Of a DNA stretch of 64,000 nucleotides, positions 22,637 through 33,590 are shown piece by piece. The DNA lies in NCBI GenBank assembly GCA_965644295.1, contig CBFFRP010000378.1, positions 310,001 through 374,000 on the forward strand, given 5' to 3'. Position numbers and translations under genes: made by a program. Position 1 is the first letter of the stretch. Each line of letters starts with the position of its first letter. Origin of the DNA: Paraphysomonas bandaiensis (Eukaryota > Chrysophyceae). The notes below the pieces were generated by a model. It searched no databases. It had not been told where the DNA came from and saw only the letters and a list, made by a program, of their open reading frames with translations.

Positions 22637-23193
22637 AAGCTATATGCCCTCAACAAAGTCGGATTCGCACCTTTTCATGGTGTTCTGCGGGATAAGTACC
22701 GGAGATATTTCTCCGGGAAACTAACGTGAGCCGCAAACATAGTCAGTAGATAGCGTTCTGCCCACTCATAGCCGAATGCTTGTGTGTTGTGTGGTACATG
22801 AGACACTAATAAGTGTGTTTAGGCCTTGACGAATAAACAGGCATCCGGAAAGGGGCCCACCTCAAGGGTATCCGGGACATGCTAAGGGTAACCGGGAGTT
22901 TGTTCACCTTAAGGACTCAAAAAACCTGAAGTCAGCAGATGTCAGGTGTACCAACATTCTGCTTGCTCATGGCGTTAGCATTGACGATAGGGCGGAGGTG
23001 GTTGCACCTTGGAGCTTGCGGCGCCCACAAGCAGTCTCCGTAGCGTTAAATAGTAGGATAATAGAGTTTGTACTAGTTGGTTACAGGTAGACGTTTATCT
23101 AGCTTGACTATTTTTCTTCTAGCTACTATAAACTGGTGTTGATTAGTAACGCCTATTGCTAATAATAAGACTTTTAATAATAAAAGCTATATG
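22637..23193 (+). mobile_element. Short non-LTR retroelement, copy A
   Basis: Element 22647-23183 (537 bp) between 10-bp direct repeats AAGCTATATG (22637-22646 and 23184-23193). It shares its 5' module (CCCTCAACAAAGTCGG..), central GC-rich block (CATCCGG..GGGCCCACCTCAAGGG) and 3' tail (..TTGCACCTTGG..GCACAAGCAG..CGCCTATTGCTAATAATAAGACTTT) with copies at 33076, 44059, 59452 (minus) and 60484. GC content is visibly above the flanks. No long frame, no pol III B-box seen. Variable-length duplications and an A/T-rich 3' end indicate target-primed reverse transcription by a LINE partner. Confidence 0.9.
22647..22732 (+). ncRNA. Predicted HDV-like self-cleaving ribozyme at the 5' end of copy A
   Basis: The first 86 nt fit the double-pseudoknot layout: P1 CCCTCAAC with GTT..GGG, P2 GGATTCGC with GTGAGCC (22726-22732), P3 ACC/GGT closing loop TTTTCAT, P4 CCGGAG/CTCCGG, and J4/2 containing CTAA (CNRA consensus) just before P2'. 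In this copy P1 has mismatches and the loop position that is usually G is A, so activity may be reduced. Confidence 0.65.
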
Positions 23194-23784
23194 TGTGTAT
23201 ACGTTAGGGGACCACTATTTGACGCTAATATCATCAGTAGTGTGTGCGCGCGATATTGATGCATGAAGCAATTTTAAATAGCACTACCACGAAATATTCG
23301 TTTTGCCTTCACTTCTATTGCTGGCTTTCTGAATACCTTTCTGAACAACAATCTCATCCTAAAGATGCTAATGATTTGCACGCATAAACATCAACCACAA
23401 AATTAATGAAGTTAACTAATTAATAAATCATACCTCGCAGTGTTTCGGATCTTATCACTTAATACATAGTGCAGCGAAGTGGAACAAAAGACGTGATATA
23501 CATGTGTGCATTATACTTGTTTATATATTTAGTACAAAATATAGCTTGCACTAATTCAGTTTCGTATATTTTCAAGTTCTGCTGAAAGCAGACATACGCC
23601 GTAAAATATATCACCCACCCGTTACTTTTGGCTACACAAGTTCTCAGAATAGGTAGTGATTAAAATGACTGAAAGTACCATACTTATATGTTATACTCTC
23701 TATTTGCTAATATCAACCAATCTTCAATTAAGTTGTGAGTAGCCGATATATATCTACGCATACCACTTAATCCAACTCAACGCA
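23194..23784. other. Intergenic, no gene seen
   Basis: AT-rich spacer between retroelement copy A and the 3' end of the IDH gene. Confidence 0.5.
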
Positions 23785-25727
23785 TTAATTCTGCGCAGTC
23801 CCCTCCTCTCCGTCGCTACTGTCCTCATTATTCTCATCTACTTCTCTACTGCCTTCTGCGGCGCTAAACTTCTTTTCTGGATGTTTCAAGGGAGCAACAC
23901 CGAGTTTGACCAGTACCTTCTCAAGCTCCTCTTTGCCAATCTTCCCAGAGTTGTCAGTGTCGTATTCCTTAAACAGAGATTCAAGAGCCTCTCTATCGAC
24001 ATTGTAGTTCTTCTGGAAGCGCCTATCAGGTGACACGACACCATCCATAACTTCCTCGTCCTCTTCTGCGGCGAGATAACGACATAATCTCCAAGCAACC
24101 TACACGATGACCGCAGAGATCACAATGGCGATAAAACAAATTAGTATCTGACCTTTTGTACAAACTGTTCTGTAGTAAGCCCCTTGGGACCAGCCATATC
24201 ACGCGTTCCCTGACCGTAGCGGAAAGTGTTGTACACTGCTCGCCGCAAGTGACTAGTAAACTTTAAGACAGCATTTGCCGACTGCTTATCTGAAAAAACG
24301 TATTGTAAAATACCACACCTATACACATCCAATATGACAATACCTTTGCCGTCATATAAGCGAGCTGAATGCTCAATAGCACCTACAATGAAAAGATGTT
24401 AACAATCCCTGAAAATTCCAGGTGTATACACACCGATCAAAGCTTCAGTCAGTCCAAGAGGATTTAAACTGGTTTCTTCTCCACGTAAGTGAGCATGATA
24501 CAAATCTGTTACTGTGCCATGAGAGGCTTCGAATTCTAAACGAATACTTGACATTAAACTAATAAAAATTGTTCAAGACATATACCCCTAATCACCCTCC
24601 CATCTGCAGTGCGGCCAACAAGATTCGAGGTGATAAACCCAGGAGAGCGGTGCACCTAATAGCATATCAGACAGAAATAGAATATCACTGACTGTCACCG
24701 ACACTATATCGCATTGCAATAAGTATATCTAAGTCATATGTAATTTTACCTGAGCAATCTCATCTGTGAGCATATCACCATCATAATTATGTGCGGCCAT
24801 TCCAAACCCTCCCTTTGTCCAGCGAATGATTTGCATGGTAGCGGCATCAGAGATGAGATGTTCCAATTTGCCATCAGGAATGATTCCGGCTTCTTTAAAT
24901 TTTGCGCTATAGTGTTCATCGAATACCTCCTTCATTTTCACCCAAAACCCTTCTTGCCATTTGAAGACAGTCTTCTTCGTGACAACATAGGGCACAACCT
25001 TGGCTTCGAGGCACCTGCTAAAGAAATGGTGTGCCATCTGGGGAACATTATCCAACGGGTTATGATATGTGACTGCGACATTTTCGTTGTCACTCAAAAC
25101 TCGGTCATCCACAAACACGGGTGAGCTACCGTCATCCGGAAAGAAAAGAGTGAGTAAACGACCTGCACCCACTTGCTTCCACCCTGCCCCATACTCTCCA
25201 CCCACTGCATGCCTATCAAAAAATACAGGCTTCTGATATCCAAGCTCAACATCTGGAATATGGATAGTATCTCGCGAAATTGAAATACCATTCCAACCCC
25301 TGCGCATAATACCGTTGGGACTACTGAGGGGCCTCTTCAGACCAAACTCCTTCACTTGTTTCGCAGATGGGGTAATTGTTGGCTCTTTAAAAATTGCACA
25401 TATTCTAGCCCCAGCCTCAACTGCATCAACTAACACTTGATCGTCTGTATCATCTCTGACTTTGCAACTTAAGTCATACATTTCCCAACGTGATATATCT
25501 AAATGAGGTCTTATCCAGTGCTCAAGAATAAGTTCCATTCCATAACGAGTCATTTCTTCACCAGATATATACACCATAGGTGTTGCTGTAACTTTCTCAT
25601 GTCCCGGATATATGTATGGATGTGAGGGTTTGTAACGACTTGTTCTCATGAATGAATATGGGCGATATGCTGCATTACCAGCCCTCCTGCAGCCCACTAT
25701 TCGATAGTTTACTGCTCTGCTAAGCAT
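23785..25727 (-). CDS. Mitochondrial isocitrate dehydrogenase fused to a C-terminal EF hand
   Basis: Six exons, 25727-24750, 24655-24586, 24535-24434, 24382-24344, 24289-24153 and 24099-23785, sum to 547 codons (546 residues). The N-terminus MLSRAVNYRIVGCRRAG is Arg-rich, without acids, and looks like a mitochondrial presequence. The catalytic part has LEHWIRPHLDISRWEMYDLS, ITPSAKQVKEFGLKRPLSSPNG, then NYDGDMLTDEIAQVHRSPGFITSNLVG (metal-binding aspartates) and FEASHGTVTDLYHAH (adenine side). It converts isocitrate to 2-oxoglutarate in the citric acid cycle. From about residue 470 a separate domain carries a canonical EF-hand loop, DTDNSGKIGKEE, followed by an acidic tail. IDH with a C-terminal EF hand is reported from diatoms and related algae, where Ca2+ regulation was proposed. 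Cofactor choice cannot be settled by eye. Exon 4 is only 39 bp. Confidence 0.93.
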
Positions 25728-26413
25728 TTCAACAGATTACAGAAGTTTTCTTTATATATATACACTTTAATAACACTATCAAGTTGATGGTGTTTTGCAA
25801 AAGAGTTTAGCGGATGGAGTGACAAGTCTCTTCGCCACCGTTAATCCACCTGCATTTGTATGCGGCTACGGGCACTCTAGAATTCCTAGATTTTCAAGTC
25901 AAAATTACATGAAAATTCCAGTAGAATGTACACTTTCATCCATTTGGGGAATTAAAAACCTACCTTTTACTAAAATTAACCAGCTTTTTCCCTTATTCTC
26001 CTATTTTAAGGTTTTATGCGTTGAAAATGGAGGTTATAATCGTGAAATGGTAGAAAACTCTATTTTTTTGTACTGGAAATTCGTATATCGAACTAAAAAC
26101 CATTCTAGCCAGTAAATAACCTATAAAAGAGTATAGTGTAATATGATTCGTCAGTGAGGAAGTAAAGTCATCGAATGCAGCAAGCTAATCGTCATTACAA
26201 TGAGATACTATGAGTGTTCCATCATATGGATATGGTAAATCACTGGTATGGAGATATAGTACTCCTCCCATGATTATGTCCAACCATATCAACACATACA
26301 TGACATATGAAAGAATAAACTGTAATCAATATAACTATACTCGCCATCTATAATATCTATCCATATATATATATATAGTCATCTACTATAAAACTCATAT
26401 AGTAAATTATTAA
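25728..26413. other. Divergent promoter region between IDH and the NACHT-WD40 gene
   Basis: AT-rich, with TATATATA at about 25755 and 26365. The open frame at 25795-26115 has no family likeness. No repeat recognised. Confidence 0.45.
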
Positions 26414-29400
26414 ATGGGTATATCAACTAAAAGTAGAAAAGAAAATTCTCCTAAAATTCTATTAAATAAAGAAAATGAAGTTCAACATATACCAAAATTC
26501 ATATCTGAGAAACATGGAAAGAAAAAAAAAACTTCACCAAAGAAATTAAAGAAAGTATCTCTACAAGATACACTTTCTGAAAGTAATCATGAAGATGAAG
26601 TATTAATAAATCGTATTATAGCAACAAAAATGGCATTAAATGGTGGATTTGGTGTATATGATTCAAAGTTATGGACGACACCTATATGGACATTATGTAT
26701 ATATGTATCATCTACTTTAACAGATACATATATAGAACGTAATATATTACAACATTTAACAACAATATTACGTCATTATGGTAGAAAAAATAATATTGAA
26801 GTCTTATTTGTTGATATGAGATATGGTCTATATAATCAATATGATAAGAATCAGAATGTATGGTTTCATTATGAACGTGAATTACGACGATGTTATGAGA
26901 AATCATGTGGTTTATTCTTTTTAAGTTTACAATCATCTAAATATGGGTATATGCCATTACCTCCTATGATATCACGTGAATCATATATGAAACTATGTCA
27001 TGAATCTGATGAAGTAGCTCAAATTGCTGAGAAATGGTTTCAATTAGATGAAAATTCAATTCCACCACGATATAGATTATTACAGTCCAATGGAAATGAT
27101 AATTCTGATTTTCATGCGGTTATGCCTATCTTGCGTAATGCTCTTATTGGGCAACCAATGGTGTCTTGTGGGCTGGATAGTCGTCTTCTTATTGGATGTA
27201 GTGTATCTGAATGGGAATTGAGAACAGCGTTGTCGTTAGGTAAAAGTCGGTGCCTATGGTCTCACAGAGTGTTTTCGGACCTTCCCCCGATATCACCTGA
27301 CCATTCCCTGCAGCAGACTGAAACAACAGAAACGAATACGACAGCTGACGTCATTGAAGAACTTGTAGATGAGGTGCCAGACTTAACGGACTACCGGGAC
27401 ACTCAAGAGCCATCCATCAAGTTGAAGTATGACGAACTATTAAGTACAATGGAGCGAGATATTCCGGCTGAAAATATTATGAAATTCAATGTGACCTTAG
27501 AGGATTATAAGAAGTGTTCAGTTGATACAGGCGCCTATTCCATACAATGGGCGGATACTATTAAGCAGCGATTGTTACATGAAATGGATGCTGTGGTGAA
27601 GCAAAAAGAAGAATGGGACAAAAACGGCCTCGGCGTAATGATTGCTGGTAGAGAATTGCAAGAGATGTTGAGCCATCTCGAGCTAGCAAACAGCAAAAGC
27701 CAGTGTTTTGTTGGTAGAGAAGATCTCATTAAAACGGCAATGCAGATGCTTTATGCAGAGCAGAAAGTCCTACCGGAAACGTCAGCCCATGTGAGGAATA
27801 TACAACGCCTCTCTAGTCCAAGAAATGAAGATCCTACGAATCCATTCGGCATATGTTTTTGTGTAGTGGGACGCTCAGGAGCAGGAAAAACAGCGCTAAT
27901 GGCGAGACTTGCTGAGGAGGCATTTGAGGAGGAGTTCAAAATATGGGCTGTCAAATCACAAGCTTTGATACCATATAAGCCCCCACCGGTGGAAAGAGTA
28001 ATCGAGAAACGAAATATTTGCGAAGGTCTGCGTAGGCCAGTTATTATTCGATTCTGCGGGACCACCGTCGGAAGCTCTGATGGTTTTTCCCTCGTACAGA
28101 GTCTCGTTAGACAGATGCGATATTTATTTGACGTGAAAGATGGGCTCATTCCCAGCACCTTTGACGAGGCAACAAAGGAGCTGCACAAGCTCTTGCACAA
28201 TTATGCTGTAATCCTTTTTATTGATAGTCTGGATCAGTTGACAGATATGAATCTTGCCCGCAGTCGGATCAGCTTTCTCAAAGGATGTAAGCCTCATAAA
28301 GATACTCGTATTATTGTCTCAGCTCTTCCTGACGAACGAGATGAATCTGGCAAGGTAATATACTGGTATGGGTGCGACACAACTCTTGCGGCATCGCATG
28401 TCCCAAGGCTTAATGTGCCTTTCTTCGAGGTTGCTTATGGAGCAGAAGAGAGAGGAGGTACCAGTGCGAATCGCGTTCTTGAGTTTCTGCTATCGCCAAA
28501 ATATCGCCGCTTGACATCATCACAATGGAGTACTGTACTGGATATGGTTGATGTGGAACCTACAGCGCTGTATTTAAATCTCGCATGTAGAGTGATTCAG
28601 CACTGGAAGAGCTCGGATGAATCTGTCAGGTTAGAGCCAGGCGTTGTCGGAATTATCAATCAGATTTTTGATTATGTAGAAGAAGAATATGGATACAAAT
28701 TTTGCCGCCTTGCATTTGGAGTTATCACGTACTCTTGCTATGGGGTGACGAACAACGAGATGCTTGATATGTTGTCTTTAGATGATGATGTATTAGAAGA
28801 TCTTTTTCAAGATGCAAAGCCCCATGTGTATCGTGTACCAAGTCATATTTGGCTTCGGCTACGAGAGGACATGGAAGGCTTGATTCTAGAAGGTGATGGT
28901 GAGTGCTTCAGTTGGTATCACCGTCAACTACAAGAAACCGCGGAAATTCGATACGCTGATATAAAGTGCAAAGTGCATGCATTATTAGGAAACTACTTCT
29001 TGAACAACTTTGACCCGACATTTCACGTATCGAGACAAATTTCCCAGCAGCAACTTACGTTAACTCCAGAGTGTATTTGGATGGACGTGGCAGTCATCAA
29101 CAATAGACGTTGCTCAGAGGGTGCACACCACCTCATCGAGGCAGGACTTTATATGGAAGCCATCGATGAGTTGTGTAATTTTGAAGTTATATGTGCAGCT
29201 GCGAAATGTGGAGAAGGATTTCGTACTATCTCTCGCCTGACAAGACTTATGCAACTGGTTATGGCAGATAAAGGTGTTCATGTTAAAGTTGTTACGCGTG
29301 TAGAACATTACGTCAAATGGCTTGCAGAATCCATGCATGCTATACTAGAATTTCCTGTTGTGAATATATTTGTTACCGCATGTGGACAGCCACTGGAGTC

Positions 29401-32400
29401 TATAGTCCGCAAAGAAATGTTAGTGTACCTCAGTGAGCGTAGACAAAATCACGGTGGAATTGAGAGCTTCAAATCGAATTCGTGGGTGCAGTGTGTTGCG
29501 CTGGGTTGCAGTGCAACGTTCGGACCTCGTCGCTCGGTCTTGCTAGGTCATACTGATGTGGTTTGGTCCGTGGCGTGGAGTCCTGATGGAAATAAAATTG
29601 CATCTGGCTCAAATGACAGCATTGTAGGTATATGGGATCCCGCAACCGGTGAGCGGCTGCTGATGTTAGAAAAGCACGCGGATGCTGTGAACTGTGTTGC
29701 TTGGAATGCGACTAGTACTCTTATCGCCTCCGCCTCAAGAGACAACACGGTATGTGTTTGGGACATCTGTGCGGGTGGTGCCGTTTGCGGAATGTTTGAA
29801 GGGCACACTGATGAAGTGAATTCTGTGTGCTGGTCCCCTGCGGGGGATCTAATCGTATCAGGATCTGAAGACCGTTCAGTGTGCGTTTGGCATCCATGTA
29901 CTGGCGCCCTTGATGTGTCCTTCAAAGAGCATATCGGGGGAGTAGATGTGGTGGCGTGGAGCCCGTGTGGAAGGAAGATTGTATCGTCATCCAGAGATAC
30001 ACTGAGTGTGTTTGATGTATGTAGTCATACCACCTTGTATAGCTACTCCATTGCGGGGGTACATTCGCTGGACTGGAACCCAGACAGTTTCGAGCTTGTT
30101 ATGGGTCTCGAAGATCATATAATGTCAAAGGAAGTCAATAAGGAAGCGTGTTTTGATTGGAAAGTTAAAACCGATGTTGTTTGGTCGATTGCGTACTGTC
30201 CAGATGGTAGTCGTGTGGCCTCCGGATCAAAAGATGCACTTTTAAAAATGTGGGACCCCATTATTGGCCAAGAAATGTATACTTTGAAAGTACACACTGA
30301 CTCTGTACGATGCGTTTCTTGGAATCCTGATGGACGAATGATTGCTACTTCGTCGAGTGACAACACGATTTGTATCGTGGACACTACAGTTGGAGATTTG
30401 GACCCGAGGTCTACTGTTCATACGGACGTTATCACATGCGTGCAGTGGAGCCCTGATGGAAAGAAAATCGCCTCTGCTTCGGTTGATGGAACGATAAGAA
30501 TTTGGAATTCAACACAATACCTTTACTTATTATCACTGGAGGGTCATACCCGAGGAGTGACGGCTGTGTCTTGGTGCACCAACAGTCACCAGCTGGCTTC
30601 TCGGTCTCGTGATAAAACCATTCGAGTGTGGGATACTAATAGTGGCAAAGAACTTGGATGTACCACAGTCGGCTTGGTTGCGAAATACTCTATCGCCTGG
30701 AGCCCAGATGGCTCTACAATTTCGTGGATTTCACAGGAATTGTCTCTCAGTATGTGGAAGTTTGCTTCTGACGAAGTACCTGTTGTTATTACCATAGACT
30801 CATGGTGTGAGTATCCGCTGTGCACCAGTACAGATGAGATGGTATCTCGAGACTACTACTTCAACTTAGTAAAATCTGGAGAGAGTGTTCTTCTTGGCCA
30901 AATATCTTCAGTTACCTGCTCTCCTGATGGAAAGATAGCTACTGGCTTTTTATTTGTAGATCAATGGTCGATACGCATATCTAACGAGACGGGAAAGAAG
31001 CTGCGGACGTGGCCTGTCTGCGAGGGGGAAGATGGGCTTTTAGGAGCTGCTCAGGCAAATGCGAAGGTGGTTTTAGCATGGAGTGCGGATGGTACGAAAT
31101 TAGCATCTGGCGATATGACGAACAAAGTCCTTATCTGGAATTCTAATTCCGCATCAGTAGCTCTGAAAATAAAACTTCCATCTAGTGGAGTGAAGTGTTT
31201 ATCTTGGAATTATGATAACACAATGCTGGCATGTGGTATTGCAGAGTCTGTAAGCCTCATCAACCCAGCCTCAGGTGTTGTGCTGCGTACATTACAAGGA
31301 CACAATGGGGATGTGACATCCTTGTGTTGGAAACCGAAATCTCATTCCTTGGCTACGGGATCAAGTGATAAAACGATTCGAATATGGGATGCAGCAAGTG
31401 GAGAAGTCAGTGCTATTTTCGAGGGCCATACATCATGTGTGAACTCCGTTTGCTGGCACCCAGACGGTACTCTGCTTGCTTCAGGTTCCAGCGATAATTC
31501 CATATGCCTTTGGAATGATGGAGATGTTGTATGTACCCTGAATGGTCACTACGATGATGTGATAGCTGTCGCTTTCAGTCCAGGGGGCAGTATGCTGGCT
31601 TCGGCTTCGAAGGATTCGACATGTCGAGTTTGGGATACCTCGAATTCTAACTTGAAGGCCGTTTACGTAGGTCATACAGAGAGTGTTAACTTTGTGTCAT
31701 GGAGCCCTGAAGGTAACCACGTTATTTCTGGGTCAGACGACAAAACTTTCAGTGTATGGTGTCCTGATGTGGGCGTGAAAGTGAAATCTTTTTCTCTAAA
31801 TTCGCTGCAGACACTCAGACTATCTGTCACGGAGGAATCACGACCTATAATCAGTACAGACGGAAACCTGATATCAATACGCAAACGCTTTCTTGACACT
31901 ATGCGATGCTTGTCTTGGAGTCCAGATTGTAAAACTTTAGCTATCGGGGTATCCGGTGGGGACTTAGGATTTGTGTGCATAGTGGATAACGCAGGGACAG
32001 AAAAGGCAACATGGGCGACAGGAACTGATCATGTGCAGTCAATTGCTTACAGCCCCAATGGTCAAATGATTGCCACTGGTTCACACGACAATTCTGTGGG
32101 CGTATGGGATGCCGTATCTGGGGCGTCCCTTTGGAAAGTTCAGTGTCACACAGGAAGTGTCAACTGCGTTGCCTGGAGTTTGGATAGCCTAATGGTGGCA
32201 TCTGCCTCCAATGACAGTTGTATACGCATCTGCGATGCGTCCAATGGGCAACTAAAGTCTACTTTACGAGGCCATTCCGGCGCGGTTAATTCTGTGTCCT
32301 GGAGTCATGAAAGTGATTGTCTTGTTTCCGGATCCTCTGACACATCTGTATACGTGTGGATATCATGTACTGGAGCTAATCCAAAGCAAATGTTTGCGTT

Positions 32401-32404
32401 ATAA
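26414..32404 (+). CDS. NACHT-type NTPase with three WD40 propellers (NWD1/TEP1-like)
   Basis: Uninterrupted frame of 1996 residues from ATG 26414 to TAA. Residues ~1-60 are a Lys-rich, low-complexity leader. A DUF4062-like domain follows (about 94-190: LCIYVSSTLTDTYIERN..VLFVDMRYGLYNQY). The NTPase has Walker A GRSGAGKT (about 485-492) and Walker B VILFIDSLDQL (about 597-607). A helical linker runs to about 1035, then I count 21 WD40-type units to the C-terminus (GHTDVVWSVAWSPDGNKIAS and so on), which equals three seven-bladed propellers. Such STAND NTPases act as nucleotide-switched scaffolds or sensors; the ligand here is unknown. It is the longest gene and has no introns, unlike most of its neighbours. 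The first ~700 bp use A/T-ending codons, then GC at third positions rises sharply. Confidence 0.93.
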   Translation: MGISTKSRKENSPKILLNKENEVQHIPKFISEKHGKKKKTSPKKLKKVSLQDTLSESNHEDEVLINRIIATKMALNGGFGVYDSKLWTTPIWTLCIYVSSTLTDTYIERNILQHLTTILRHYGRKNNIEVLFVDMRYGLYNQYDKNQNVWFHYERELRRCYEKSCGLFFLSLQSSKYGYMPLPPMISRESYMKLCHESDEVAQIAEKWFQLDENSIPPRYRLLQSNGNDNSDFHAVMPILRNALIGQPMVSCGLDSRLLIGCSVSEWELRTALSLGKSRCLWSHRVFSDLPPISPDHSLQQTETTETNTTADVIEELVDEVPDLTDYRDTQEPSIKLKYDELLSTMERDIPAENIMKFNVTLEDYKKCSVDTGAYSIQWADTIKQRLLHEMDAVVKQKEEWDKNGLGVMIAGRELQEMLSHLELANSKSQCFVGREDLIKTAMQMLYAEQKVLPETSAHVRNIQRLSSPRNEDPTNPFGICFCVVGRSGAGKTALMARLAEEAFEEEFKIWAVKSQALIPYKPPPVERVIEKRNICEGLRRPVIIRFCGTTVGSSDGFSLVQSLVRQMRYLFDVKDGLIPSTFDEATKELHKLLHNYAVILFIDSLDQLTDMNLARSRISFLKGCKPHKDTRIIVSALPDERDESGKVIYWYGCDTTLAASHVPRLNVPFFEVAYGAEERGGTSANRVLEFLLSPKYRRLTSSQWSTVLDMVDVEPTALYLNLACRVIQHWKSSDESVRLEPGVVGIINQIFDYVEEEYGYKFCRLAFGVITYSCYGVTNNEMLDMLSLDDDVLEDLFQDAKPHVYRVPSHIWLRLREDMEGLILEGDGECFSWYHRQLQETAEIRYADIKCKVHALLGNYFLNNFDPTFHVSRQISQQQLTLTPECIWMDVAVINNRRCSEGAHHLIEAGLYMEAIDELCNFEVICAAAKCGEGFRTISRLTRLMQLVMADKGVHVKVVTRVEHYVKWLAESMHAILEFPVVNIFVTACGQPLESIVRKEMLVYLSERRQNHGGIESFKSNSWVQCVALGCSATFGPRRSVLLGHTDVVWSVAWSPDGNKIASGSNDSIVGIWDPATGERLLMLEKHADAVNCVAWNATSTLIASASRDNTVCVWDICAGGAVCGMFEGHTDEVNSVCWSPAGDLIVSGSEDRSVCVWHPCTGALDVSFKEHIGGVDVVAWSPCGRKIVSSSRDTLSVFDVCSHTTLYSYSIAGVHSLDWNPDSFELVMGLEDHIMSKEVNKEACFDWKVKTDVVWSIAYCPDGSRVASGSKDALLKMWDPIIGQEMYTLKVHTDSVRCVSWNPDGRMIATSSSDNTICIVDTTVGDLDPRSTVHTDVITCVQWSPDGKKIASASVDGTIRIWNSTQYLYLLSLEGHTRGVTAVSWCTNSHQLASRSRDKTIRVWDTNSGKELGCTTVGLVAKYSIAWSPDGSTISWISQELSLSMWKFASDEVPVVITIDSWCEYPLCTSTDEMVSRDYYFNLVKSGESVLLGQISSVTCSPDGKIATGFLFVDQWSIRISNETGKKLRTWPVCEGEDGLLGAAQANAKVVLAWSADGTKLASGDMTNKVLIWNSNSASVALKIKLPSSGVKCLSWNYDNTMLACGIAESVSLINPASGVVLRTLQGHNGDVTSLCWKPKSHSLATGSSDKTIRIWDAASGEVSAIFEGHTSCVNSVCWHPDGTLLASGSSDNSICLWNDGDVVCTLNGHYDDVIAVAFSPGGSMLASASKDSTCRVWDTSNSNLKAVYVGHTESVNFVSWSPEGNHVISGSDDKTFSVWCPDVGVKVKSFSLNSLQTLRLSVTEESRPIISTDGNLISIRKRFLDTMRCLSWSPDCKTLAIGVSGGDLGFVCIVDNAGTEKATWATGTDHVQSIAYSPNGQMIATGSHDNSVGVWDAVSGASLWKVQCHTGSVNCVAWSLDSLMVASASNDSCIRICDASNGQLKSTLRGHSGAVNSVSWSHESDCLVSGSSDTSVYVWISCTGANPKQMFAL

Positions 32405-33075
32405 ATATATACAATGTTATAAACATGTACTGGCGATATATACTGTACGTGCCAGAAAGCTATTTGATACTTGGTTTAAGTTTTTATGTTTTTTTTCAAA
32501 AGTATATAGATGTTGCTTTCTGTAATGCATGGGTACAATAGTATGGTGGTATTTATGGATGTTAAATAAATATAATGTTACAAGATTACAATTACTATTC
32601 TGCGGTTGCAATACCTGCCTATAATTCTTTCGCTAGTTGAACTAACATCATTTATTAGATACAAAAATATGCTCTGTTGGCAGTGTTACTTCTGTTAATT
32701 ACACACACAGTATATGACGACAAGGTGTGTACGTGGAATTACATAAGCCGCTAGTTATATAAACTTCAATCAACTAGCAACGAGGTGTTAAAATTCGTAC
32801 ATAAGTGTGATGATAAATGTGAACAGTTGTAGTCGCACGAGGCTTCTTCTTGCCCTCATGAGCATCATCATCACATTTATATACAATAAGCTTAACTTCT
32901 GCAAGTGTACCTGATTGAATGAAGTGTGTATCCTGATAAACACCAACACCCTAAAAGAACTGGGTGCCACTGCTCCTAACCACCTAATCATAATATTAGG
33001 AATTTAAGCTCTCGTGTAATATTCTTGAAGTTAGAACGCTTGCACTGACATAGTTATGATCTTCTACAGCAGACG
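32405..33075. other. Intergenic, no gene seen
   Basis: Spacer between the NACHT-WD40 gene and retroelement copy B. AATAAA at about 32566 may serve polyadenylation of the upstream gene. Confidence 0.45.
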
Positions 33076-33161
33076 CCATCAACAAAGTCGGACTCGCACC
33101 TTTTCGTGTCGTTCTGGGGGATAAGTACCGGAGAAATATCTCCGGTAAACTAACGTGAGCC
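33076..33161 (+). ncRNA. Degenerate HDV-like ribozyme module of copy B
   Basis: P4 (CCGGAG/CTCCGG), J4/2 with CTAA and both P2 strands are kept (GTGAGCC at 33155-33161), but P3 and P1 pairing are damaged (GTGTCG where GTGGTG is usual). Confidence 0.55.
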
Positions 33162-33497
33162 GCATATAGTCAAAAGATATTGTTCGGTCCACTCATAAAG
33201 GGACACTAATAAGGCTCTCTGTAGACGGCTCTGGGCCTTGACGAATAAACAGGTATCCGGGGTATTGGGATGCCTGCTGAAGTCAAGAATCCGGGAAAGG
33301 GACCACCTCAAGGGCATCTGGGCTAGTTTTACTTAAGAACAGAGAGCGAAAGTAGTTGCACCTTGGTGCTTCGGGCAACGCACAAGCAGATTTCGCCGCG
33401 CTAAAATGGAGGATATCAGAGTTAAGCACTAGTTAGTTAACTTTTTTTTCTACATTAATTCTGACTCTTACACGCCTATTACTAATAATCAGACATT
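33076..33497 (+). mobile_element. Short non-LTR retroelement, copy B (diverged)
   Basis: Starts CCATCAACAAAGTCGG and ends near ACGCCTATTACTAATAATCAGAC, with the same 5' module and 3' tail as copies A and C and an internal deletion. No target duplication was recognised, so it is probably old. Confidence 0.85.
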
Positions 33498-33505
33498 CTC
33501 TACTG

Positions 33506-33590
33506 ACTTCATCAGTCACCAGGCAGCCCAGTACCCAATACCCCGGATGCCCTTGGGGTGGGCCCATTCCCGGATGCTTGACTTCAGTAG
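33506..33590 (-). repeat. Inverted fragment of the same retroelement family
   Basis: The reverse complement reads TGAAGTCAAGCATCCGGGAA..GGGCATCCGGGGTATTGGG, the central GC-rich block of the family. It abuts copy B in opposite orientation, so it is a second truncated insertion or a rearrangement. Confidence 0.75.

Noticed and set aside
25795-26115. 106-codon plus-strand frame in the IDH/NACHT promoter region
   Set aside because: No family likeness, no splice context, AT-rich random-like composition.
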